A stretch of DNA of 20,809 nt from an uncultured Gammaproteobacteria bacterium (GTDB lineage: Bacteria; Pseudomonadota; Gammaproteobacteria; Rariloculales; Rariloculaceae), in NCBI GenBank assembly GCA_946887385.1, contig CAMPKU010000046.1, positions 1 to 20,809 on the forward strand. Reading direction: 5' to 3'. A model generated the notes under the pieces. That model saw only the letters and a program-made list of their open reading frames with translations. It had not been told where the DNA came from and ran no database searches. Below are positions 13,932-20,809 of the stretch, one piece after another. The position numbers were made by a program, and so were the translations under genes. Within the stretch, counting starts at the first letter, position 1, and each line of letters opens with the position of its first letter.

Positions 13932-13970
13932 TGTTCCGCATTGAAACACGCGCTGTTTCATTCTGAAACG
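13932..13970. promoter_or_regulatory. Enhancer-type array: four half-sites with 11-bp phasing
   Basis: TGTTCC (13932), GAAACA (13943), TGTTTC (13954) and GAAACG (13965) alternate in orientation, each starting exactly 11 bases after the last, with five-base spacers. This gives two TGTTYC-N5-GAAACR dyads 22 bases, two helical turns, apart; the inner pair also forms a perfect 7-5-7 inverted repeat (13942-13960). The array is 18 bases upstream of the regulator ATG and about 110-150 bases upstream of the predicted exporter start site, typical for a dimeric NtrC-type activator. Confidence 0.65.
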
Positions 13971-14056
13971 GTAGCCAGGGGCGCAATCGCCATCGCCGCC
14001 GGTCGCACCACCTCGAACTCGTTGAATTCGTTGGCAATCGGCACACCGTTTCGGAA

Positions 14057-14072
14057 TGGCACGATCCTTGAT
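14057..14072 (+). promoter_or_regulatory. Sigma-54 (-24/-12) promoter for the exporter operon
   Basis: TGGCACG-ATCC-TTGAT matches the sigma-54 consensus TGGCACG-N4-TTGCW in all but the C of the -12 GC. Transcription would start near 14082, leaving a leader of about 50 bases to the ATG at 14133. The neighbouring activator gene and upstream dyads support it. A fifth half-site, CGTTTC (14047-14052), lies just upstream. Confidence 0.65.
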
Positions 14073-14132
14073 AACAGTTGCTCGCCCGCGTCAATGCAAG
14101 TATCGGCCCAGAGCCGGAAAAAGCACTCGAAC

Positions 14133-16571
14133 ATGGACAGTCTGTCAGGCCACCTCAAAGTCGTGCTGCGCAAGCTTCGCCGCGAGAAGCTCTATGCCTT
14201 CATCAACATCGCGGGGCTGTCGCTGGCCGTGGCGTGCTGCCTCATCCTCGCGCTGTATCTGCGCAGCGAGCTCACGTTCGATCGTCACTTCGAAGGCAGC
14301 GATGACATCTATCGCATCGTCGAAGAATTCGACAACCGCGGGCAGCTCGATGCTTTCGCGCGCACCGGTGCGTCCCTCGGCTACCTGATGAAAGACGACT
14401 TCGAGGAAGTCGTCGACTACGTCGCGTTCACCGCGTTCCCGCCGATCATGCTGCGGCACGAGGATCGCGGCTTCTTCTGGAGTAGGGCCTACCGCGTCAC
14501 GTCGAACGTTTTCGACGTATTCAGCCACGACATCGTCTATGGCGATCCGCAAGGCGACTGGTCGGAGCGCCGCGGCATTGCGGTCAGCGAGACGTTCGCT
14601 AGACGGTACTTCGGCAGCGAGAATCCCGTCGGCAAGGTCATCACGTCCGACCTCGTGGGGCCGCAGCCGATTGCATTGGTGTTCGCGGATCTGCCCGACA
14701 ACACTCACCTGAAGTACGACGTGCTGCTGCCGTTCGCGCAGACGCCGGACACGATGGGCAGCATCTTCCAGCAGCGACAGCAGCTTTGGTCGACGCCGGC
14801 CTACACCTATCTCGTGATGGAAGAAGGTTTCGATCCGGCCAAGTTCGACCGCCTTGCCGCCGACTTCTACGCGCGGCACATGGCGCCTCAAGGCACTCTC
14901 GGCGGGATGTCGATGCGCTATTGGCTCGAGCCGCTGCCTAATGTGCATCTCTTCTCCGACGTTCAACGCGACGAGCCGGGCGGCAATCTCGCCTATGTGT
15001 ACGCCTTCGCCGCAGTGGCGCTGTTTATCTTAGGCGTAGCCTGCATCAACTATACGAATCTCGCCACGGCGCAGTCGGTGAGCCGGGCCCGGGAAGTGGG
15101 CATGCGCAAGATCCTCGGGGCGCATCGCGGCACGCTGATGTTGCAGTTCATCGCCGAGGCGTTGCTGTTTTCGGTGCTCGCAACGCTGCTTGGCATCGCC
15201 CTCGTCGAGATCCTGCTCGAATTCACCAGCCTCAACCAGCTGCTCGGCAAGTCGTTGCGGCTTGATTTCATCGACGAGCCGGCGCTGGCCGGCTGGATCG
15301 CGCTTGCCTGCGTTTCGGTCGGCCTTCTTTCGGGGCTGTATCCCGCCATCTACCTTTCGTCGTGGGCGCCGGTCGCGAGTCTCGTGAGCGGCAGTGTCGC
15401 CGGGCGCCGCAACGTCTATCTGCGCCAGGCGCTGGTGCTCGTGCAGTTCACGGTCTCGATCGCCGTCATTGCCGGCACTCTGTTGATGGCGAAGCAGATG
15501 CGCTATCTGTCCGAGCTCGAGCTCGGCTTCGACGAAGAGAATCGCATCGTCGTCGACCTCGTGGGCGCCGATCTAATCCAAGACCTGCCCGTCATCCGGG
15601 AAGAGCTCGAGCGCAATCCGAACGTGCTCGGCGTGGCGGCCCATGAGCAACTGCTCGGGCGGCTCGAGAACATGCGCGCCTCGCTCGTCGAGAACAACGC
15701 AGGCGTGACGGAGCCGATGACGATCAACGTGTCGCGCGTGGACGAGCACTTCCTCGACACGATGGGAATTTCGATCAAGACCGGCCGCGGCTTTGCCAGC
15801 GAGATGGCGGACAAGAGCTCCGGCGCCATCGTCAACGAGGCGCTCGTGCGGGCCCGCGGCTGGAGCGATCCGCTCGGCAAGCAGATATTCGACTCACAGA
15901 ACGGTCCGAGACGCGTGATCGGCGTGATGGAGGACGTGCACTTCCAATCGCTCCATACGACGATCGACCCGCTGGTTTACGTGCTTTTCGACGACGCTTG
16001 GGACGCGATGAGGCCGCAGCAGCGGGCGATCGCGAGGCGGTACTTGACGGTGAACGTGGCGGCCGGCGGCATTCGCGAGACGCTCGCGTGGCTCGAGCAG
16101 CGTTTCGCCGAGCTCGATCCGCGCCAGCCGTTTCAATTCCGCTTTCTCGATGACTCGCTCGACGAGCTGTACCAGTCGGAAGAGAACTTGATGACGCTGA
16201 TTGCAAGCTTTGCCGGCGTCAGTGTCTTCATCGCCTGTCTCGGTCTCTTTGGCCTCGCGTCTTTCACGACCGAGCAACGAAAAAAAGAGCTCAGCATTCG
16301 CAAGGTGCTCGGGGCGAGCGCGCTCGAGATCGTTCAGCTCGTATCCGGCAACGTGCTGCTGCTGATTCTTGCCGGCGGGCTAGTGGGCTCGCTCGGCGCG
16401 TATCTCGCCGTGGACCGCTGGCTCCTCGGCTTCGCGTATCGCACCGAGGTCGGCTTCGCGGCATTCGCGTTGGCGATCGCGGCCGCACTTGCCGTCGCCT
16501 ATCTGACGGTGGCGCTTCAGTCGTTCAGAACAGCGCAGGCGGATCCCGTCGACGCGCTGCGTTACGAATAG
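14133..16571 (+). CDS. ABC exporter permease with two FtsX/MacB modules
   Basis: An 812-residue permease of the MacB periplasmic core plus FtsX type, duplicated in one chain. TM1 is at about 22-43 in the characteristic YAFINIAGLSLAVACC block, then a periplasmic domain (45-285), three helices (about 287-307, 337-363, 385-408), a second module starting at about 432-452 with its periplasmic domain (455-690), and three final helices. The coupling motifs REVGMRKILGA (320-330) and KELSIRKVLGA occur once in each half. No ATPase is fused; a suitable LolD/MacB-type ATPase is the fourth gene of the operon. Such permeases do not pump through a channel but drive a periplasmic partner by conformational change. 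The start is the ATG at 14133; a longer frame from 13941 is rejected because it runs over the promoter. Confidence 0.92.
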   Translation: MDSLSGHLKVVLRKLRREKLYAFINIAGLSLAVACCLILALYLRSELTFDRHFEGSDDIYRIVEEFDNRGQLDAFARTGASLGYLMKDDFEEVVDYVAFTAFPPIMLRHEDRGFFWSRAYRVTSNVFDVFSHDIVYGDPQGDWSERRGIAVSETFARRYFGSENPVGKVITSDLVGPQPIALVFADLPDNTHLKYDVLLPFAQTPDTMGSIFQQRQQLWSTPAYTYLVMEEGFDPAKFDRLAADFYARHMAPQGTLGGMSMRYWLEPLPNVHLFSDVQRDEPGGNLAYVYAFAAVALFILGVACINYTNLATAQSVSRAREVGMRKILGAHRGTLMLQFIAEALLFSVLATLLGIALVEILLEFTSLNQLLGKSLRLDFIDEPALAGWIALACVSVGLLSGLYPAIYLSSWAPVASLVSGSVAGRRNVYLRQALVLVQFTVSIAVIAGTLLMAKQMRYLSELELGFDEENRIVVDLVGADLIQDLPVIREELERNPNVLGVAAHEQLLGRLENMRASLVENNAGVTEPMTINVSRVDEHFLDTMGISIKTGRGFASEMADKSSGAIVNEALVRARGWSDPLGKQIFDSQNGPRRVIGVMEDVHFQSLHTTIDPLVYVLFDDAWDAMRPQQRAIARRYLTVNVAAGGIRETLAWLEQRFAELDPRQPFQFRFLDDSLDELYQSEENLMTLIASFAGVSVFIACLGLFGLASFTTEQRKKELSIRKVLGASALEIVQLVSGNVLLLILAGGLVGSLGAYLAVDRWLLGFAYRTEVGFAAFALAIAAALAVAYLTVALQSFRTAQADPVDALRYE

Positions 16572-16581
16572 TGGTTTCGAT

Positions 16582-16587
16582 AAGGAG
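16582..16587 (+). promoter_or_regulatory. Ribosome binding site that sets the LolA-like start
   Basis: AAGGAG stands 7 bases before GTG 16595, and that start leads straight into a clean signal peptide. The alternative GTG codons at 16571 and 16589 are too far upstream of it or only one base away. Confidence 0.65.
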
Positions 16588-16594
16588 AGTGAAA

Positions 16595-17350
16595 GTGAAT
16601 AGGCGATTTCTTTTACGCAACGCATTCGGCTGGGCGCTCGGGCTCGCCTTCTTGCCGTGGGCGATGGCGCAGCAGGCGGCTCCGAGCGCGGACCTGCCGT
16701 CGGCGCAATCGATCCTCGATCGTTTCGTCGAGGTGACCGGCGGCGCCGCCGAGTACCGGCGCAGGACGTCGGAAGTGATGACCGGCACGTTCGGAATCCC
16801 CATGGCAGGGATCACCGGTCAGCTCCAGTCGTTCATCAAGCCGGGTGAGACACGCACGATCATCGAGCTTCCCGGCGTCGGCCGCATAGAGCAGGGCGTC
16901 AACGACGGCGTGGCCTGGGAAACCAATCCGGTCACCGGACCGCAGATTCTCAGCGGGTTTGCAGCGGAGCTCTCGATCGTCAATGCCCGGCCGGGCGCTT
17001 GGGCTTACTGGCGAGAGCAGTATGCGACGGTGGAGACCACGGGTGTCGAGGACGTCAACGGCGAGGCGGCCTACCGCGTCGTCCAGACGCTTGGCAAAGG
17101 AGGCTCGGTGACGGCGTTCTACAGCGTCGACTCGGGCCGGTTGGTGAAGCAAGCGTTCGCTGCGGCGGTTCCCATCGAGCAGTTCTACGAAGAGTACGCC
17201 GACCTCAACGGAGTTTTTGGGCCGACGAGAATCGTGACGATGACCTCCGGACAGCGCGTCGTCATCGGCATTACCTCGATGGAAGCGAACGTCGATATTC
17301 CCGACGAGCGATTCGCTCTGCCCGAAGGCGTGCAGGCGCTTCTTCAGTAG
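16595..17350 (+). CDS. LolA-like periplasmic protein (outer-membrane lipoprotein-sorting fold)
   Basis: About 251 residues with a standard Sec signal peptide: MNRRFLLRNAF, a hydrophobic core to about residue 23, and AMAQQ as the likely cleavage site, with no lipobox Cys. The mature part opens with SAQSILDRFVEVTGG, then a long run of beta strands (GTFGIPMAGITGQLQSF, RTIIELPGVGRIEQGV, GVAWETNP) and closes with ITSMEANVDIPDERFALP. This pattern is that of LolA/LppX-type half-barrels that carry lipids or lipidated proteins; the C-terminal DERFALP element recurs in uncharacterised relatives. It sits between the permease and the membrane fusion protein, so it may accept the exported molecule or present it to the pump. 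Family assignment is by pattern only and the cargo is unknown. Confidence 0.7.
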   Translation: MNRRFLLRNAFGWALGLAFLPWAMAQQAAPSADLPSAQSILDRFVEVTGGAAEYRRRTSEVMTGTFGIPMAGITGQLQSFIKPGETRTIIELPGVGRIEQGVNDGVAWETNPVTGPQILSGFAAELSIVNARPGAWAYWREQYATVETTGVEDVNGEAAYRVVQTLGKGGSVTAFYSVDSGRLVKQAFAAAVPIEQFYEEYADLNGVFGPTRIVTMTSGQRVVIGITSMEANVDIPDERFALPEGVQALLQ

Positions 17351-17365
17351 CGGCTAGCCGACGCC

Positions 17366-18685
17366 ATGAGCGGGATGGATAGGGCGCTGGAACGAAGGCG
17401 AGGGCCGAGCGCGGGCATGGTCGCGCTCGCGGCCTTCGGCGCGGTCGCGCTCGCGCTCGGCTACTGGGTGATCATGCGCGCCGGCGAGACACGCCTGCGC
17501 GTCGATCCCACGCGCCTCACGCTGGCGATGGTGGAGACCGGCGAGTTCCGCGACTACTTTCCGTTCGACGGCGTCGTCCAACCCGTGACCACGATGTACC
17601 TCGATGTCGAGGAGGGCGGCCGCGTCGAGGAGATCTTGGTGGGCGGCGGCCAGCACGTCGAAGCCGGCGAGCTGATCCTGCGTTTCTCGAATGCGGCCGT
17701 GCAACGAAACTCGATCGATACCGAGACGGCGCTCGTCGAGAACTTGAACGCCCTGCGCAACACGCAGATCAGTCTCGCGGAGAGCGAGCTGCTGCTGCGC
17801 GATCAGCTGCTCGATCTCGAGCACCAGATCGTGACCACGCAGGCCACCTTCGATCGCTATGCGCGGCTGCGCGACGGGGGCGCCGTCGCCCGCGAAGCGT
17901 TCGAGACGCTCGCCAACGAGCTCGAGTACTTGAAGGCCAAGCGCAGCCTGCTCGTCGAGCGAATCGCGCGCGAGAAAGAGCTTCGCGAGCAGCAGACGGC
18001 GCAGGCCGATTACTCGATCAATCGCCTGAATTTGAGCCTCGATCTCTTGAGTCGAATGGCCGACCGTCTCGACGTGCGCGCGCCGATCTCGGGGTATTTG
18101 TCGAGCATCGACGCCAATCTCGGCGAGAACGTGAACCGCGGCCAGCGCATCGGGCAGATCGACGTGCTCGGAAGCTACAAGATCAGCGTCAGCGTGGATC
18201 AGTACTACATCGCGCGCGTTCAAGTCGGCACGCCGGGCCGGTTGGCTCTCGACGGAGGCACTTACGACGTCGCCGTCGACAAGATCTTCACCGAGGTCGT
18301 CAACGATGCGTTCATGGTCGACGTCGCTTTTGCCGACGAGGTGCCGCCGAACTTGCGGCGCGGCCAGCGGCTCACGGTGGAGCTCAATTTCAGCGAGGCC
18401 ACGGAGGCCGTCATGGTCGCCCGCGGCGGTTTCTTCCAGCAGACGGCGGGCCGCTGGGTCTATCTCGTGGCCGAGGACGGCGAGTCCGCGCGCCGCACGG
18501 GGATCCGGCTCGGCCGCCAGAATCCGCGCTTCGTCGAGGTGCTCGAAGGCTTGAGGCCCGGCGACTGGATCGTCACGTCGAGTTACGACGCGTTCAACGA
18601 AGTGGACCAGCTCGTGTTTACGGAGCCGACGCAGCTCATGAGCCGCGTACAACCTGAGGCTCAATCGTCAGAGGGAGCGCCATGA
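17366..18685 (+). CDS. Membrane fusion protein (HlyD/MacA-type periplasmic adaptor)
   Basis: A 439-residue adaptor anchored by one N-terminal helix (about 18-37). Residues 70-110 are the first half of the lipoyl domain (MYLDVEEGGRVEEILVGGG, HVEAGELILRF); a long alpha-helical hairpin with coiled-coil character spans about 112-235; the second lipoyl half is at about 236-266 (VRAPISGYLSSIDANLGENV); beta-barrel and membrane-proximal domains follow, ending with GLRPGDWIVTSSYDAF. It would link the inner-membrane FtsX permease with an outer-membrane channel of TolC type, which is not encoded here. It starts 16 bases after the LolA-like stop, and its stop overlaps the ATPase start as ATGA. Confidence 0.9.
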   Translation: MSGMDRALERRRGPSAGMVALAAFGAVALALGYWVIMRAGETRLRVDPTRLTLAMVETGEFRDYFPFDGVVQPVTTMYLDVEEGGRVEEILVGGGQHVEAGELILRFSNAAVQRNSIDTETALVENLNALRNTQISLAESELLLRDQLLDLEHQIVTTQATFDRYARLRDGGAVAREAFETLANELEYLKAKRSLLVERIAREKELREQQTAQADYSINRLNLSLDLLSRMADRLDVRAPISGYLSSIDANLGENVNRGQRIGQIDVLGSYKISVSVDQYYIARVQVGTPGRLALDGGTYDVAVDKIFTEVVNDAFMVDVAFADEVPPNLRRGQRLTVELNFSEATEAVMVARGGFFQQTAGRWVYLVAEDGESARRTGIRLGRQNPRFVEVLEGLRPGDWIVTSSYDAFNEVDQLVFTEPTQLMSRVQPEAQSSEGAP

Positions 18686-19392
18686 TCATCGAGACCGAGA
18701 ATCTGCAAAAGCTCTACCGCACCGACCTCGTCGAGACGACGGCGCTCGATGCCGTCAATCTCGAGGTGAACGAAGGGCAGTTCGTCTCGATCATGGGGCC
18801 TTCGGGCTGCGGCAAGTCCACGCTGCTCCATATCCTGGGCCTCATCGACAGCCCGACGGCCGGCACCTACCGCTTTCTCGGCGAGGACGTTTCCCGTTAC
18901 CCGGAGAGCCGGCGGTCGCGCATCCGCAAGCGCAACATCGGCTTCGTGTTTCAAAAGTTCAATCTGATCGACGAGCTCACGGTGTTCGAGAACGTCGAGC
19001 TGCCGCTCGTGTATGCGAGAACAGCCGCGAAGGACCGCAAAGCGAAGGTCGATGACGTGCTCGAAAGGGTAGGCATCGCCCACCGGCGCGACCACTTCCC
19101 GGCGCAATTGTCGGGCGGCCAGCAGCAGCGCGTGGCCGTGGCGCGGGCCGTCGTCTTGAAGCCGGCTCTGATCCTCGCGGACGAGCCCACCGGCAACCTC
19201 GATTCGACGAACGGCACGGAGGTCATGCAGATCTTGCACAAGCTGAACGAGGACGGCACGAGCATCTTGATGGTCACGCATGCCGCCGAAAACGCAGCGT
19301 ACAGCCACAGCACGATTCGGATGCTCGACGGCAGAGTCGTCGGACAGGAACAGGCTCGCGGCGCGGCGCTCGCGGCAGGCGAGGGACGATGA
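18682..19392 (+). CDS. ABC ATPase, LolD/MacB type
   Basis: A 236-residue nucleotide-binding subunit, the likely partner of the FtsX permease at 14133. Walker A is GPSGCGKST (39-47), the Q-loop is at Gln91, the signature is LSGGQQQR (143-150), Walker B is [13 protein letters not shown] (162-174), and the switch His200 is in [15 protein letters not shown] and the region [22 protein letters not shown] are typical of the LolD/MacB/FtsE branch. All catalytic residues are present. It overlaps the adaptor gene before it and the next ATPase gene after it by four bases each. Confidence 0.95.
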   Translation: MIIETENLQKLYRTDLVETTALDAVNLEVNEGQFVSIMGPSGCGKSTLLHILGLIDSPTAGTYRFLGEDVSRYPESRRSRIRKRNIGFVFQKFNLIDELTVFENVELPLVYARTAAKDRKAKVDDVLERVGIAHRRDHFPAQLSGGQQQRVAVARAVVLKPALILADEPTGNLDSTNGTEVMQILHKLNEDGTSILMVTHAAENAAYSHSTIRMLDGRVVGQEQARGAALAAGEGR

Positions 19393-20372
19393 ACGACCGA
19401 GTGCTCGAGCTTACGAACGTCACGAAGCGCTTCGGCGACTTCACCGCCGTTCACGACGTGAGCCTGACGATCCCGCGCGGATCCATCTACGGCTTCCTCG
19501 GCCCGAACGGCGCCGGCAAGACGACGACGATCCGCATGATCTTCGACATCATCAAGCCCACGAGCGGCCGCATCACGATCCTCGGCGCTGCCACGGCGCT
19601 CGACGTGCGGACGCGCATCGGTTACCTGCCCGAGGAGAAGGGTCTGTACAAGACGATGACGGCGGCTGCGACCGTAGCTTACTTCGCCTCGCTGAAGGGC
19701 CTGGCGCGCAAAGCCGCAAAGGCGCGCGCTTACGAGCTGCTCGAGCGCTACGGTCTTCGCGAGTTTGCCGACTCCAAGATCCAAGCGCTGTCGAAGGGCA
19801 TGAGCCAGAAGGTGCAAGTGCTTTGCGCCATCGCGCACGAGCCGGAGCTCGTGATCCTCGACGAGCCCTTCTCGGGGCTCGACCCCGTCAATCAGCAGGT
19901 CCTCGAAGGCCTCATCCGCGATCTCGCGAAGCGCAGGTGCACCGTGATTTTCTCGACGCATGTCATGCAGCACGCCGAGCGGCTCTGCGATCACCTGCTC
20001 TTGATCGTGAAGGGCCGTAAAGTCTTCGACGGCACCGTCGCCGGCGCCAAAGCGACGATTCCGCGCCGCGTGCTGATCAGCACGGCCAGCAGCGTCGAAG
20101 CCCTCGCTCGAGTCGACGGCGTGGTCGAGATCAAGCCGCTCGGCGAGTCGCCGACGACACCGGGCACGAAGGACTGGGAAATCCGCCTCCGCGAGCGGAC
20201 GAGCGCGCAGGCGATCCTCGAAAGATGCTTCGAGAACGGCATCGTGCTGCGCCGGTTCGATCACGCCGACCCGAGCTTGCACGACGCGTTCGTCGCGCTC
20301 GTCGGGGCCGAAGCGGGCATGAATGCTGGCGGTAGCGCCGCGCAGGCGGCCGTTAGCGAGGCGCTCGCATGA
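19389..20372 (+). CDS. ABC ATPase, NatA-like with C-terminal DUF4162-type extension
   Basis: A 327-residue ATPase of a different branch from its neighbour. Walker A is GPNGAGKTT (38-46), the Q-loop region reads [14 protein letters not shown] (77-90), the signature is LSKGMSQK (134-141), Walker B is [13 protein letters not shown] (154-166), and the switch His191 is in STHVMQ. YLPEE-GLY and LSKGM are hallmarks of the NatA-like group. Residues about 225-305 form a C-terminal regulatory domain usual in this group, followed by an Ala-rich tail. Its partner is the ABC-2 permease that starts in its last codons (ATGA overlap). NatAB exporters move Na+ or other small cargo; the substrate here is unknown. 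Confidence 0.93.
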   Translation: MNDRVLELTNVTKRFGDFTAVHDVSLTIPRGSIYGFLGPNGAGKTTTIRMIFDIIKPTSGRITILGAATALDVRTRIGYLPEEKGLYKTMTAAATVAYFASLKGLARKAAKARAYELLERYGLREFADSKIQALSKGMSQKVQVLCAIAHEPELVILDEPFSGLDPVNQQVLEGLIRDLAKRRCTVIFSTHVMQHAERLCDHLLLIVKGRKVFDGTVAGAKATIPRRVLISTASSVEALARVDGVVEIKPLGESPTTPGTKDWEIRLRERTSAQAILERCFENGIVLRRFDHADPSLHDAFVALVGAEAGMNAGGSAAQAAVSEALA

Positions 20373-20809
20373 GATACGCGCTTCTGATCGCGCTTCGCGA
20401 GTACCTCGAGAACGCCAAGACGAAAGGGTTCTGGATCGGCATCTTCATGTTCCCGCTCATCATCTGCGTCGGCATCGGCATCTCGGCCTGGCTAGCCCGG
20501 GCGGAGCCGTCGCGGCACTTCGTCGTGGTGGACCAATCCGGCGCCTTTTTGGAATCGATCGAGCAATCCTTGGCGCGCGCGGGCTCGCCGAGCCGTCCCT
20601 TCGTGCGCGTTCCTTTGCCCCAGGAGATCGACGCGGACGCGAGCAGCACCGAGATCCTCGCCGCGCTCCGGCCGTATCTGACCGACGATCGGCCCCTTTC
20701 GGTCGACGGCAAAGAAGTGCCGCTGTTCGCGGCATTGTTGATCGAGCGAGACGCTTTGGACGAGGCCGTGCGCGGCGGCGGCGGCGTGGCCGAGCCATCA
20801 GTCCAATAT
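20369..20809 (+). CDS. ABC-2 type permease (NatB-like), truncated by the window end
   Basis: The first 147 codons are visible and remain open to the last base. [20 protein letters not shown] is the cytosolic start, followed by a first membrane helix (about residues 21-43, [13 protein letters not shown] onward) and then an extracytoplasmic stretch from about 48 to the edge ([20 protein letters not shown]). This matches NatB/ABC-2 permeases, which have a large domain between helices one and two. The ATG overlaps the stop of the NatA-like gene, so the two are almost certainly a transporter pair. Confidence 0.87.
   Translation, partial: MRYALLIALREYLENAKTKGFWIGIFMFPLIICVGIGISAWLARAEPSRHFVVVDQSGAFLESIEQSLARAGSPSRPFVRVPLPQEIDADASSTEILAALRPYLTDDRPLSVDGKEVPLFAALLIERDALDEAVRGGGGVAEPSVQY

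Noticed and set aside
13941..14132. In-frame upstream extension of the FtsX permease
   Set aside because: It would translate through the sigma-54 element and the activator half-sites, and the residues are not protein-like; the family N-terminus begins at the ATG at 14133.
1..20809. Very frequent GAGCTC hexamers across the window
   Set aside because: Mostly in-frame Glu-Leu (GAG CTC) codon pairs in a GC-rich genome; I could not count against expectation and see no spacing pattern.

Overview
The window is a high-GC, gene-dense stretch with about 19 protein genes and almost no non-coding DNA. Kdo/lipid A genes, a sigma-54 two-component system, a degenerate GGDEF-EAL protein and MacA/MacB-like exporter parts point to a Gram-negative proteobacterium, plausibly a gammaproteobacterium near Xanthomonadales/Steroidobacter-like groups. 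That placement is inference; there is no rRNA or marker gene to fix it. I saw no tRNA, rRNA, CRISPR array, insertion sequence or phage gene.

Region 1 (1-3.74 kb): the 3' part of a membrane sensor histidine kinase; a likely operon of a signal-bearing VOC (glyoxalase-fold) protein, a 64-residue two-helix membrane protein and a RidA-like protein; a signal-bearing NADP-binding Rossmann protein preceded by a dyad overlapping a likely -10; and a convergent small hypothetical gene.

Region 2 (3.74-5.33 kb): a 253-base gap with inverted repeats, then a cytosolic c-di-GMP phosphodiesterase with an intact EAL domain and a dead GGDEF domain.

Region 3 (5.4-10.7 kb), the most interesting part: a tightly packed Kdo (3-deoxy-octulosonate) locus in the order waaA-like / kdsA / transaldolase-CBS fusion / kdsC-like HAD phosphatase / waaA. 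The third gene joins a TalC/FSA-type transaldolase domain to a CBS pair that closely resembles the CBS pair of KdsD (arabinose-5-phosphate isomerase). The KdsD sugar-isomerase (SIS) domain is therefore replaced by a Schiff-base aldolase fold, at the genomic position where the A5P-supplying enzyme would be expected. The transaldolase pocket has unusual substitutions, KdsA is altered at several family-conserved positions, and the first WaaA is divergent. The locus could be an alternative A5P/Kdo route or could make a Kdo variant. KdsB and a SIS-type KdsD are not in this window.

Region 4 (10.7-13.9 kb, minus strand): an NtrC-type sigma-54 response regulator, an overlapping NtrY-like histidine kinase and a trailing DUF3368-type PIN protein, probably one operon.

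Region 5 (13.9-20.8 kb, plus strand): divergent from region 4, a six-gene export operon: FtsX/MacB-type permease, LolA-like periplasmic protein, membrane fusion protein, LolD/MacB-type ATPase, NatA-type ATPase and an ABC-2 (NatB-like) permease cut by the window end. The last three junctions are 4-base ATGA overlaps. The shared intergenic region holds a good -24/-12 element 61-76 bases upstream of the permease start and, about 130 bases upstream of the predicted transcription start, four alternating half-sites phased exactly 11 bp apart. This is the layout expected if the adjacent regulator activates the exporter through sigma-54.
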